Source: Phoronis australis
Lineage: Eukaryota > Phoronida > Phoronidae
Assembly (NCBI GenBank): GCA_002633005.1
Contig: NMRA01000053.1
Coordinates: 382,131-446,130 of the forward strand
Direction: 5' to 3'
DNA length: 64,000 bases
The notes beneath the pieces were generated by a model that had not been told where the DNA came from, ran no database searches, and was given only the letters and a program-made list of their open reading frames with translations. Position 1 is the stretch's first letter. The number at the start of each line of letters is the position of its first letter. Made by a program: the position numbers and the translations under genes. Below, in pieces: positions 1-12,100 of the stretch.

Positions 1-1070
1 TTGGTTGCTAACGAGACAATAAATTATGCACGAGTCTGCTTATTTTTTTCTGACTAAATAAAAGCAGGTATGCGCAACACCACCACATTAAAAAACACTG
101 TGATAAGTCGAGAGAAAACTGATGGATTCTGGACTGTGCTTGTTTTTATAATGCAATGGAGCTTTTTAGTTGATCATTTTACATTAGCCACTCCCCGAAT
201 ACTACAGCACCCTCTCCGATTCTGGTTATTTACCAACAATGATGCACTTCCGTGGGACACTCAATGCCCTCGATGCCCTAGTTCCATCTAAAAATATTCA
301 AAAATCGCAAATTCCAATATTAGACCCAAAAATTCTTCTCCAATGATTAAAAAATTCCCCTCAAGGTTAGAATCCCATTTGACTTACAACACCCTCATCT
401 TCAGAAGATTTCATTCATTAATTACAAAAATCCTCACTTTACAATAATGTCTTTTGTTTATAGTTGTCTCGAACCCAGAACCTGATGTCTGCGTTCAAGA
501 TTACATTAAAACCGCCCAGACAACTGTAAACCGCTGCCAAGCTAGTCACTTATATTGCAGAGTATTAGTTTGCCATTCGTCATGCTGCTGTCAATTAATT
601 TTTCCTGTTCCATAGTAATGGTAAAGCACGTCCAAAATTTTTGAAAAGCTGAGTGAGTGGAGATAAATCCTTCCATAATCCAACATGGCTCTGAATTGCC
701 TTAGCCACCATATCTCTACCTCTTTAAATTAGTGGAAACCTAGATCAAGGAATATGGAAGAGTGAGATACGTCCTGATTTTAAAACATTCAAGGCTTCAC
801 ATAATCACTTAATAGTAAATATTGTCGAGTTGACACAGTTGCATGAAAACGCCGCAAACATGGACTCGTTTACCGGATTTGTTGAGTTGTGAAAAAAATG
901 ATTGAATTATTTACTACTGTATAGCAGCCACAGTAGTTGCCAATGACCATCGTCTCTGCTGGCGCAGCCAGAAGTTGGAATGGGAGTTGGGACGTGGAGA
1001 CTGGCGGGGGAGGTGTAGTTACATATGTTATTATAGGGAGTAGACGGCAACCCAAGGGTGTGAAATTTCT

Positions 1071-1360
1071 TCTTAGGATGTCGTTGATGTCTTTAATTCC
1101 TTCCAGCTCGAACAAATACTCTCGTAATCAAACTTATTCCTCGAGCAATTCCTCATTCAATTCCCTAAATCGGAAATTGGCCATTTTTAATGCTGTGCGT
1201 GGCAGGTAGTATGACGTCATATCCCCTGGCCTGCGCAGTGTAAAAATGCCCAGTTACCAATTTTGGGAACTGAACGAGGGACTGCTCGAAGAAAAAGTTT
1301 GATAACGGGAATATATATTCGAGTTGGAAGGATTTAAACACAACGACGGCCTCCTAAGGT
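1071..1360. repeat. Foldback (imperfect palindrome) repeat
   Basis: The left arm (about 1071-1210) and the reverse complement of the right arm (about 1221-1360) align along nearly their whole length at roughly 80% by eye. Shared blocks include cttccarctcgaa, tcgagcartyc and catttttaayrctg. The centre at 1211-1220 is the perfect palindrome atgacgtcat. A diverged half of the same repeat recurs at about 44430-44720, where a different MITE has inserted into it. This looks like an old non-autonomous DNA transposon. The outer ends are uncertain. Confidence 0.7.
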
Positions 1361-2999
1361 ATCCCTCTATTCGCAAAAAATAGACACCGGTGACCTAAAG
1401 TCGTGATTATAAGCATAATAAGCAGCTGATTGTCATACTACCCAATGTCCGTTAGCAACTGCTCATGTGATGTCATGGACATGTATCAGTCTTCACAAAT
1501 ATATGTGTTTTGACAATCTTAATCCTTGTTTGTCTCCATAAGCAGAGTTTTGAAACAGTCGCTGATATCGCTGGCCATTTTGAATGAGGCCCTGAAGTCG
1601 TGACTGTTTCGTTTAGACAGAAATACACGAAGCAAGACCACACAAGTCAACTACAGACGGCATAAAAATGCATTGCATTGTTTATTAATTCGGTTTCAAT
1701 TGAAATAAATTGATATATGTTTTGCACCCAACTTTGATGTGCACAGACGTTTTCAATGAGGGTGTTCACGTAAAACGCTAAGGACCCAGCATCAATTACC
1801 TCTTTATTTTATTGCTTTGGCCTTACAAAACTTTATCGACCCTGGGACATTTTGATACATTGTTCAAGCTACCTCTGGAGCGCGTGTTTGAGTAAATCTA
1901 ACGATGAATATTTTCGAAAATATATCCCAAAAATGCACAAAAAAGTGGATGAAATATGCTTTTTTTAAGACACATTTGAAAAAAAGAAGCCACTCACTCA
2001 CTGTTTGTTATCATATTGTGAATACGAACACGTCCAGGTATTCCTTTGACGTTCATAAGCAGACGATTGCCTGAAACTTCAACGCCAGATGTCGTGGGAC
2101 CACGCAAAAGAGGAAATAAGATCGTTCACAACTTAACCCGCTTTAGCTTTAGGGCACTCACAACTTTAGGACCTCTGACGGTATTTATAACAATGTGACT
2201 TTTGATGTTTTAGTCACCGAAAAGCTTCTGGTGTATTCCTATAGAAGCTACACCGTCTCTACTGCGCCAGCTAGAGACGGAGGTCACTGTCTATCACGAT
2301 ACTATCACACTCTTTCACAGATCTCACGTTTTTTGTTTTACTTTTAGATTCCGCAAGTGCTGCATAACAGATAGAATTCAGACACGAAAACTCACCAAAA
2401 GCACTGAATATGCTAGAAAGTACTGAACAGGTGACCTTGCACGTCCATCCATTTTTCAAGAAATGTCTGCGTTCCGACCGCTCCAAATATTTCTTTCCAG
2501 ATGCAAGCGCAGATGGCCTGCAGAAAGGTTTCCTGTCAAAAATGGCCGGTCGCAGACGTGTAATCTCTATTGAATGAGAATTAAATTTTCAAGTACACAA
2601 ACAAAATAATTGAGAATATTGTTTATTTAGTGAAAATTTAGTATGAAAAGATATCAAAAATTCTTTAAAAATTACTTTAAAAAAAATATTTAAATTTATA
2701 TGTATTTCCCAGCAAAATAATTGACAGATACTTCCTCTTGAGCATGCGCATTAGAAAATACTTCTTTCGCTTGGAAGTTTTGTGAACTTGCTTTTCAATA
2801 TTTTGATAATAATCCAAAGACGGCTTGTCCAAGAGTTCGCATTCATTTTTAAAATGATTCAAAATAAATGAAAACATCAGAAAAATGAAAAAAGAACTCG
2901 GATAGGCTGTGTTTAAGGTAAGAATCTTTAGTTCTAGAAATGGTTTCCTTGACGAAATCCGACGCCAATTTTTGACACAGCGGATTTACGACGGTCACA

Positions 3000-3134
3000 A
3001 ATCCTGTTGCCTGGTTTTGCAATGAATTGAGCTGGTTGACTGTCCAGTATTGTGTCTTGGGATAAAGCTGATAATTTCTCCAAGCTTAAAACTGCGATTT
3101 TTTTGTTGTGTTTTGATGTTTGTAGGTGGTCATC
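3000..3134 (+). promoter_or_regulatory. Probable BBS9 proximal promoter / 5'UTR
   Basis: This is the stretch just before the BBS9 start codon. A GTTGCC half-site lies at 3006-3011. GTTGCC is one arm of the X-box bound by RFX factors at many ciliary genes, but the second arm is poor here, so this is at best a weak candidate. No TATA element is visible. The transcription start cannot be placed from sequence alone. Confidence 0.25.
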
Positions 3135-6100
3135 ATGTCTTTGTTCAAAGCGCGTGAATGGTGGTCGACAACTGTCGGAGAAGAAGAAGAGTTTGACCTT
3201 GGCTGTCTGTGTGTGGCCAACATTGACAACCATGCAAATGGTCAAGGTGAGTGATTACTCGTATAAGTATGCTTGCACTCGTGTGCTATCCAGTATACAT
3301 ATCATATTACATATCATATCCTTATTGTATTGTTGTATAACTACAACCACAGGTTTACTAGCTGGGGCCTGGGCTTCTCGAAGTACTCACCAATTAAAAC
3401 ACAGTTATCCAAGCTTGAATAAAACCCAATCTAGATGCTCATTCCTTATGGCCTGGTTGCATGGTAAAAGACTGCCAACAGCCTCCCGCCAGCATTATAA
3501 GTTACGAAAAAACATCCGGGTAATCATAAAACTGACAAATAACTTGACATCACAGAAAGATCAAGGATGAATGATGTTGATGATTACAATAGCATACTGC
3601 AGTGAACCATAAGAAAGTTTTTCCATAAATTCGTGCGTATCTCCCTTCCCATACACTATACCTCTCCCAACGCCGTGGTACTCTGCACTCACTGGCCCCT
3701 TTCACCACCAATCTCAAAACCCCTAAGAAACACTGGTGTATGTATAAAGTATGTAACAGTGATGCTGTAAAAGATCGAAATAAGCTCCCGTGCGTGAGCC
3801 CCTGATTAAAAGTCATGTACCTTAATCAGTTGACCAAGGAGCAATTAGCGGAGGTCAGTCTGAATTGAACAGGTTGTAAATAAATGGATTTGTAAATATG
3901 GTTAGGAATTAATATTAATAGAATATAGAGAACCGGACAAATACAGATAGTGTTAACTAATAAGGCTCTTTTTATCAAAATGTTGATCATCGAACTCTTC
4001 CGACTTCGTTTCACTATTCATGCTTGCTTCAGAAAGGGGCTGGGCCTTTGACTTCATTCACTATTTACTGCTTGTTATCTGATTGTAGACAAAATAATCG
4101 TTGGAAGCTTCCATGGTACACTTCGCGTATATCACCCACGACCATCAAAAACGGAAAATGGCTGGAGCGGGTTCAAACCTGAAGACCAGATGCTGGAAAC
4201 AAACCTGAACTTCCCAATTCTGCAGATTGAGGCTGGGCGATTTGTGTCGTGAGTGTCGAATTGCTTGCTTTGTCAAACTAGCTTGCAGGATCTTTAAGAT
4301 GTGACTGTTATACAAATTTCACAACTATTTGTCTGGTTTGTAATCAAATGTTATAGTATTGTCATTTTCATACACCTTGCCATATGATGTGCATTTAAAA
4401 ATTATTCTACAGGGCTGGATGCTAGACATAACAGCTACTCGCTATTTTTGAGTTGGCATAATTCCAGTTCGTGGGAGATGAGGTAACTAAAACACGAAAA
4501 CATCGTCGGCAAGGGCTGAAAATGAACTGAATGACATACCTGAAGTGAAAAACAAATGCCTGTTGGGGTGTAAACGAGACAATGCGGAAAGCATCTTTTT
4601 GGTCAAACAGAAAATTCGGAGTGTTTCGTGCGCTCTATAAGAACCAATATTTCCCTCTCAGACTCATTATCCTGCGTAGCCAGTATCTTCACCTCTTTGG
4701 TCAGAAGTAGGCAATTGCCACACCTTACCTGTGCATGACCCATAAATGGCCATTCCGATTTTTCCAGAATGATTCTGACTTTCGTCAGTTTACTTAATGT
4801 AATATTTTGAGCACATGCTCAGATAGGTGGGTGGCGACCTGGGATTTTTTCAGGTCAACAAAATCTGAGGTCATATTGGTGACCTGCAAGACCAGATTAT
4901 AACACGTTCTGGATTTTAGAATTGTGTTGTGGCAATACATCAGTGAAACATTTAGGTTTTGATAAAAGTTATTCTGACATTCTTTAAATTTCCTACTGAA
5001 AATGTTGCTTTAGCATTTAAGTATTGACAAATTTTAGATAACCAACATTCGTTGTATTTCATTGTTTTCCAGTGTTAATGAGAAGCTACACTTGGCAGTG
5101 CTTCATTCAAGAAAGTTAGTGATTTACTCTGTATCTATGGTAACTGGTGCTGTGGAGCATGGCTGCCATTATCAACTAAATCAAATATACGAGCATGTGC
5201 TTAAGCGAACCGCTTTCTCCATGTGCATTGGTCCATTTGGTGGTGTGAAAGGTAAGCGCAGAGTAACCATATGCAGGTAAATGGCATGCTATATAGTGAA
5301 TCTTGCCGGTTTTTTTCCTAACAATGTATGTGTACCCCTGTTTCACAAAAATGCTTATATAAAAATATTGACTACGCATGATTTAGTAAATGTATAGATT
5401 AGTAGAGAGAAATTTAATTTGGTAGAAGTAGTTTGTGCGTGTGTGTAAAGACGCTTTGACGAGGCGTACGTGTAACTTTGATTAAAGGCGACTTATGAAT
5501 CTGCACACAATGTCTTGAATGCCTCTTTTTGGTTTCATCTGAACATGAATTCTGATACTCATCTTTAGTGCTTTACTTTTAAAAATACTTACAACTTTTC
5601 CATGATTTCAGTAATTTGTCAAAACAACAATTCTAGACATATTGAAACTTAAGACTAACAGTTGCTTAAAAGTTTTAGCTGCCAACAGGCGTCCAACTTC
5701 CAACTTCTGTTGCTCAAAATGATGTAAGAATTTCAACTTGTGCCATAAGCTTAGAGTGATTTCTTGGTTTGAGAAAGTTTGACTGATACAAATTCAGATT
5801 TTACCTAAATATTATAGATTGTCCACGAATTGATGTCGAAGACTCTGGTACGTCACTAGTTGTGGGATAATAAGAATTCTACGAAAACATGTAAAATGGA
5901 AGTTCAAAGTGTCTTTGAGGACTGATTCCTGACATTCAGCTGTTGCCTGCAGTATTTTTTACTAGCAGAGTAATATTATGCCTGTTTTTTCTCTTAAGGA
6001 AAAGACTTCCTATGTGTACAGTCTATGGACGGCACAATTTCTGTGTTTGAACAAGAAAGCTTCTCCTTCTGTCGGTTCCTACCGGGGGCACTGCTGCCTG

Positions 6101-9100
6101 GCCCCATCAAATATGTGCAGAAGACCGACAGTTTTGTCACCGTATCCTCTGGCAGACAAGTGGAAAGTTATAGGTAGGCAGACGCTATGGTGCAGGGTAG
6201 ACTTGAATCTTAACTGCAGCCGTTCAGTGGCTGTTATGAAACAAACACTGTTTTCGCTGATGTTGCGTTGTGCAATGTGGCACACTCTCTCTCTTAACAT
6301 TCGATTCTTCACCTTACCTCCACACCATAATTTTGTAGGGGAACGACAATCTATTCCCATAAACTGACAGGCAACGCTTTTGTTCGACCCAAACTCAAAG
6401 TCGGATGTGCAAGAGGGGCAAACCTGATAAGAACAAAACTCATTCCTGGAAATTTTGCTCAGACATTTGTCATTTTTGTGCGAATCATTTGAACACCCTT
6501 TGTACAACTGTGGCAACTCGACAGCATGGTCGCAAACAATTTATGAAAAAAAACGCCGAGGAATACCACTGCGTTATATCCCTTTCAATACTGTGTTATA
6601 TCCCTGTCAATACTGCGTTATATCCCTGTCAATACTGCGTTATATCCCTGTCAATACTGCGTTATATCCCTTTCAATAAGAATGCTGAGGAATACCACTG
6701 CGTTATATCCCTTTCAATAAGAATGCTGAGGAATACCACTGCGTTATATCCCTTTCAATAAGAATGCTGAGGAATACCACTGCGTTATATCCCTTTCAAT
6801 AAGAATGCTCCTCACCAACTACTCTTCCGCCATCTTGCGACAAGGTGTTTTTCATGATATCAAAATATGACTATTGCTGTTATTGCAATACCGCGGTTGT
6901 CTTTTCAGTTCTGGTAAGATCTCATCAATTTTGGACAATTGCCATAATTTTGGTAATTGCTGAAATTTTACCGTTTTCATTTTTCAAGGAAACATTGTGA
7001 ATGCCCTCATTTTTTCCAACTGTTTCCCATTGTAATCTATAGTACAGAACTTGGGTATGGCAAAGCATCATTTGGGGACTTTGAAAAAGTAAGAAAATGT
7101 AATATCACCTGTTCTCCATTTTGTGTCCTTAATTGGTCAGATTTTAACCGTTCTTGACGTTTCTCCTGGTTACATTATTTAAAGTTTATTGTGTAATGTT
7201 GCTGTCTTAGGTATCAAGTGTTGGCCACTGCCACTGATGCGAAAACCAAAGAAGAATCACAGAGCATCAAGTCAGGAAAACGTGTGGCGGTAAGCTGTTG
7301 CAGTAGTTGTGTTTGACAGTGCATTTCTGTCGCTAAACAGTAACTGTGGAATTTAAACTCCCAACTAATTTGTATTCCTTGAACAATTGTGTTTTCCGAG
7401 TGCCTTGAAAATTCAGATATTACTTTATTTGATGGTGCATGTACTGTTTTGAGCTAACACAATTTTCAACTTGCAATCTGTGAGTGTTGTTCAGAAAATG
7501 ATCGGCACTTTATGGCTATCAAAGTCAGAAAAAATGTTTGGGAACTTATTGCAAAGAATACATCAGTGACGGTATATGTCTTGTGACTATTCCTTGAAGG
7601 TGGTATCGTGTCAATTGTGTTGTCGGTTGTCAATCTAATTTAAGACTCATCAGACTGAATGTAGGTTCAAAACAAGTTGTCATTGTCCTCGTTGTCAAAT
7701 TCGGTAGAGACCACAAAGCTGTCTTTTGACCTTCTTGTGGATAGACGAACACTGTTGCATGCTCTTCGTTGAGTAATGATTTGTGGGATATGCCACTCTC
7801 TTGCTTGGTCATGACTGGAGTAACATGTATTTCATTTGATGTATAGAGTCGACACTTGCTGTCCTACTGTACATTATCCTGATGATGTCTTATGAATAGA
7901 CGAAACGTTGAGTTAACATGAACTTTTTTATTTGTGCGGCGATTGTCCGTTTTCTAATCGTACTATGGCCAAAAAATGATGCGATTATCATGGTAGTGGT
8001 ATTGTATATTTTTCTATTCAACATTTTAGTGTTTTCAGTTCCAAGCATCCTTCTTTTTAGATTGACTGGGCATTTAACATTGGAGAACAAGCCGTTGACT
8101 TGTGTGTGGTGGCATTTAGCCAGAATACAGCAATTTACGTGTTAGGTGAGTGTACACAATTTACACAATATCTTGAACCTCCTTGTCTCTCAGTTTCTGG
8201 TGTTTGTTTTCAGGTTGGTATTATCTAAGTTAATGAATGTGAAACATTATGGTTGCTAAACTCACACTCTTGAAAATTGTATATAACGGTGGTAACCATT
8301 TGTGATTTAAGGATTATGTACAATGTTTAATACAGAAATTATACACCCGTGTCATGTTTAATTCTTACTCCTTGAAGACTGTCAGTGGTGGTTTCATCAT
8401 TGCTTTTTGCTAGTCAAATAGTTCATCGATGTTTGTGGTTTTCTGCAGGTGAAAGGAATGTGTACTGTCTAACAGAGTTTGGAAAACTGAAACACATGAA
8501 GAAATTTGAGTACAACCCAAGCTGCTTTTTACCATATGGCAGTGGTGAGTTTTGTCGGTCTAGATTTTTGTGTTTATGCGGTTTTGCCAAAGCCCTTTAT
8601 TTGTGTTAGGATTTTGGTTTTGTCTTTTGCAAAAACATCCCCCAAGAACATATGTCAGGCCACAAAAAGCATCTAGAAGCATCCAGTTGGTTCTGGTTTT
8701 TACCCTGACTTATTTTATGAACAGTGCTCATCAGTTTCAGCCAAGGCATAGTTTTTTGAAATTGTTAAGGTATATAAGCAAGGCTTGAAGTGCCATGATT
8801 TGTCAAGCAATGAGCTAAAAACTTCTGCATCATTTTTGCCGGTATCGGGTAGATTACCTTTTTGAAAAAGTGACTAATTAAGAGATACCCCCACTCGATT
8901 TTCAAGAAACGACCACTACCAATTGTAATTGATTGTTCCTTTGCCATGGATGATGCGAATTCTTTCTCTCTGCCAAGCAAAGGGAAATCTCACCCGTTTC
9001 AGACAAAATAATTGCTGAAACTGGTCTTTTAAAATTTTTAGATTGTTGTGAAGGCCCACTATTCTTCAAAAGGTTGTACCTATGAAGTACAATTTAAGAG

Positions 9101-12100
9101 TAATAAAAGCATTGATTTCCTTTGGTGTTACTTATGAAGAAAATTAAAATGAAGTTGCAATTGTCCACCACAGTGTCTTCTAAATTAGTTTTTTAGTCCA
9201 CATTTTGGTTCTAATACTGGTCTTGTTTTTGTTTCCAGTGATAGAGGGCACTACCAACTACATGGTGGCCACCCACACCAGCTCACTGATGATCTACCAG
9301 GATGTGACCCTCAAGTGGGCTGCGCAGCTACAGCATATACCTGTGCAGGTCAAGCTGGGTAACTTTCAGTACGTATCTCTCTGACAGTGACCAGTGTGGA
9401 TGAATCACTGCGCTGACTGTTATTGCATTCCAGTTCATGTAATTGCATGAAATGACCAAATTGTTGAGTTATTGCCAGTCATTTCCGTTCTCAGCACAAT
9501 CAGCTGTGTCCTATTTCTTTTAGCATGCATTGTAGTAGCAGGGGTTACTGTCTTGTGTGTTTAGTAAACACTACCCGTGTCATTTTCCATTTGTTTTTCT
9601 AAGCAATAAATATGGACTGCATCTTGCTTAGAATAGTTTGAATGTTGGTGTTCTTTAAGCAAAAGGTGGTCCGTATTAATATCAATTTCCTTTGACCTTG
9701 GTTCTATTCTAGTCGAGACGATTCTCTTGGATTGAGAGATTTATTTTGACCTTTTAATCCAGTTTTTTTGCATTTAACTTGAGAGCAAAAATGGGACCTG
9801 CATTACGAAACCACAATTTCTGTTGTCATAGCATTATCTAGACCATTCGACATAAATGCAAATATTTGTTACGTCATATTAACAACATTTGCAATGTCGC
9901 ATCTACTATTCAAAACAATAACTATTGGCTATTAATTCAAAATTAGGCACACCTGTTGTAGGTTACAATCGTTTGCTAACTTCTCTCCCAACGTTGAACT
10001 GTCTCGGTTAAACTACATCTCGTAAGTTAGTTACGGACAACAGTGGTGGGAAGAAATTACCCAGACACAAATTCTTTTCTTTTTTGACAGAGATCTGAAG
10101 GGCGTCATAGTGATGCTGAGTGACCAAGGCCATATTGACTGTTGCTACCTGGGTACTGACCCCGCCATGATGGTGCCGCCATCGTCAGAATCGCGCGAGA
10201 TCAACTATGCCGAGCAGGATGAGGAGATGAAACGCTTGCAGAAGATCATCAAACAAAAGAGCAGCAAAGCAGGTGACTAGCCATTAATAAATTAATATAA
10301 CTGGCATTGAGACCTCTTACCGTTATGAACTTGGTCTCAAGTTATTCCTTAGTTAAATTGGAGGTGAGTTCAGGGCTTTGAAATAGCTGACCATCCGTTA
10401 TTGCTGGATACCAAGATTTACAAGTTGGCTTGTCATGGCGTGTCATTTTATGGGCTGAGCATTCTCTGCAGGAATTACAAACTGTCAGTTCTTTGCGAAC
10501 CCCAAAAAACACTTTTCATCTGATTAAGGAACAATTTAGTCAAAACTAATTTTACAGCGCTAAGTAATCTGAACCAAAAGTTCGCTTCTTGGATGGAATG
10601 TGGGTTTATATCACTGCTTTGACAGAAATCAAAGGAATAAATTAGCATGGCAGATGACTCAAGTAGTTTTCCCTGTGATGATATAAGCATGAATTACTTA
10701 CTTTTAAGTCACTGTTTGGAATAAAATGCGAGCTCCGTGGAATTCCAATGTGACTAGCTCCATCTAGTGTTCTTTAAAGTCCCCAACTGCCTCTCTGATG
10801 TATTTGTAATTCACAATGTACTTTGACTGCTTTTCAACTGGTTGTAGTGCTACACGGTGTGGAAATCGACCGTTTTTGTTCAGGCACATTCATGGCATAA
10901 AAAAATAATATTTTAGTTAAAATTTGAGAAGAATGTCCCTCCAGAGTGTTTTGGTTACGCGTTTTTTCTTCTTTGCAGAGGTGATTTTTTAGGGCAAGGT
11001 ATTCCATTCGTGTTCAATGCATTTTAACACTGCAACAGTTCATGTTGAAGGTATATTTATGCAGCTAAAGTCATGATGCCTTCGATTCCACTTCTACCAA
11101 CACTTGCATGTCAACCTTGAACTCACACTTACAATTATTTAAATGTGTTGCTCTTCAGCTGTTCTACCCACCTCAAGTGCTGACAGTGATATACAAGTCA
11201 TCACTTCCGTTCCCAGAGATTTGGATGCAGTTTCTGTAAGTATAGGAAAGACACTTAGAGAAAGCTCGCTGCCTGTCCTTTGAAGTCGTACTAAAATGTT
11301 AACAGCTGCTTTACTGCTGAGCATTTTCATACGGTTGCCATTGACAACAGTTTAGCTGACAGTAGTTAGTTGACAGTATTACTATCTAACCAGGATTACA
11401 GTTTTCTGACTATAACAGCTTTCTAATGCTGCCTTTCAATGGTAGACCACTCACCATTTTTATGCGCCCGCATATTATATGCGGGTGCATATTGCCGCTA
11501 TCTCTGTCTCGCTATCTGCCAAACCGCTCGAAGGATCTTTCTTAAAATTGATGTGTTTCTGATGAGAAAACGACTGTTAAAGTCAATTTTCGAACGGATT
11601 TGACTACTTTGGCTCCCCTTGTGGCAATTTCATTTCTTGCGTCTAAAGCTGTATCGCCTAGACCTTTGAACTTTGGGGGATTTGTTTCCTACGGAATCAA
11701 CAACGGATGACGAGTTTCAGACCACTCTGACAACGGCTGTGCCCCATAGTGACAGTTTTATTTTTTAAGTTTGTATCTGTTCATTGATGGATTTTCACAA
11801 ATTTTGAAAGTAGGTTTCCATTAAAAAGACGATGTTCCGTTTTCGGTTCAATTCAATGTATTTTTACACCACCTAATAGCCATATTTTCCGTGCGTTTTT
11901 GGCATCCGCTTCTTTATACATCAAAGCCCTTCAGGAATAATGTTAAAAACTTAACAGGTGTCTTCCCGACGATAAGACCATAGCTGGCGTTAATTTTTGG
12001 ATGGGTGTGACTACTCTGGCCCCTCCTAGTGATGATTTTGTCATTTTTGCATCCTCGGCTGTATCTACTTAATCCTCTCTGTGATCTTTGTGAAATTTTG

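Larger units (their letters stand above)
1..3134. other. Upstream region of BBS9, no gene recognised
   Basis: I find no convincing coding exon here. The open frames are short and match no family I know. The stretch holds a foldback repeat (about 1071-1360), a relic resembling a MITE terminus near 939-965, and AT-rich sequence. The last few hundred bases before 3135 should hold the BBS9 promoter and 5'UTR, but no TATA box is evident. An ATG at about 2541 opens only a ten-codon frame. An unrecognised 5' non-coding exon could be present. Confidence 0.5.

Noticed and set aside
2541-2575. ATG with a fair context upstream of BBS9, possible extra first exon
   Set aside because: The frame stops after ten codons; a donor at about 2559 is possible but there is no partner exon or family match.
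6079-6516. 145-codon minus-strand frame overlapping BBS9 exon 4
   Set aside because: A shadow of the real exon on the other strand; the plus-strand frame matches BBS9 with correct splice sites.
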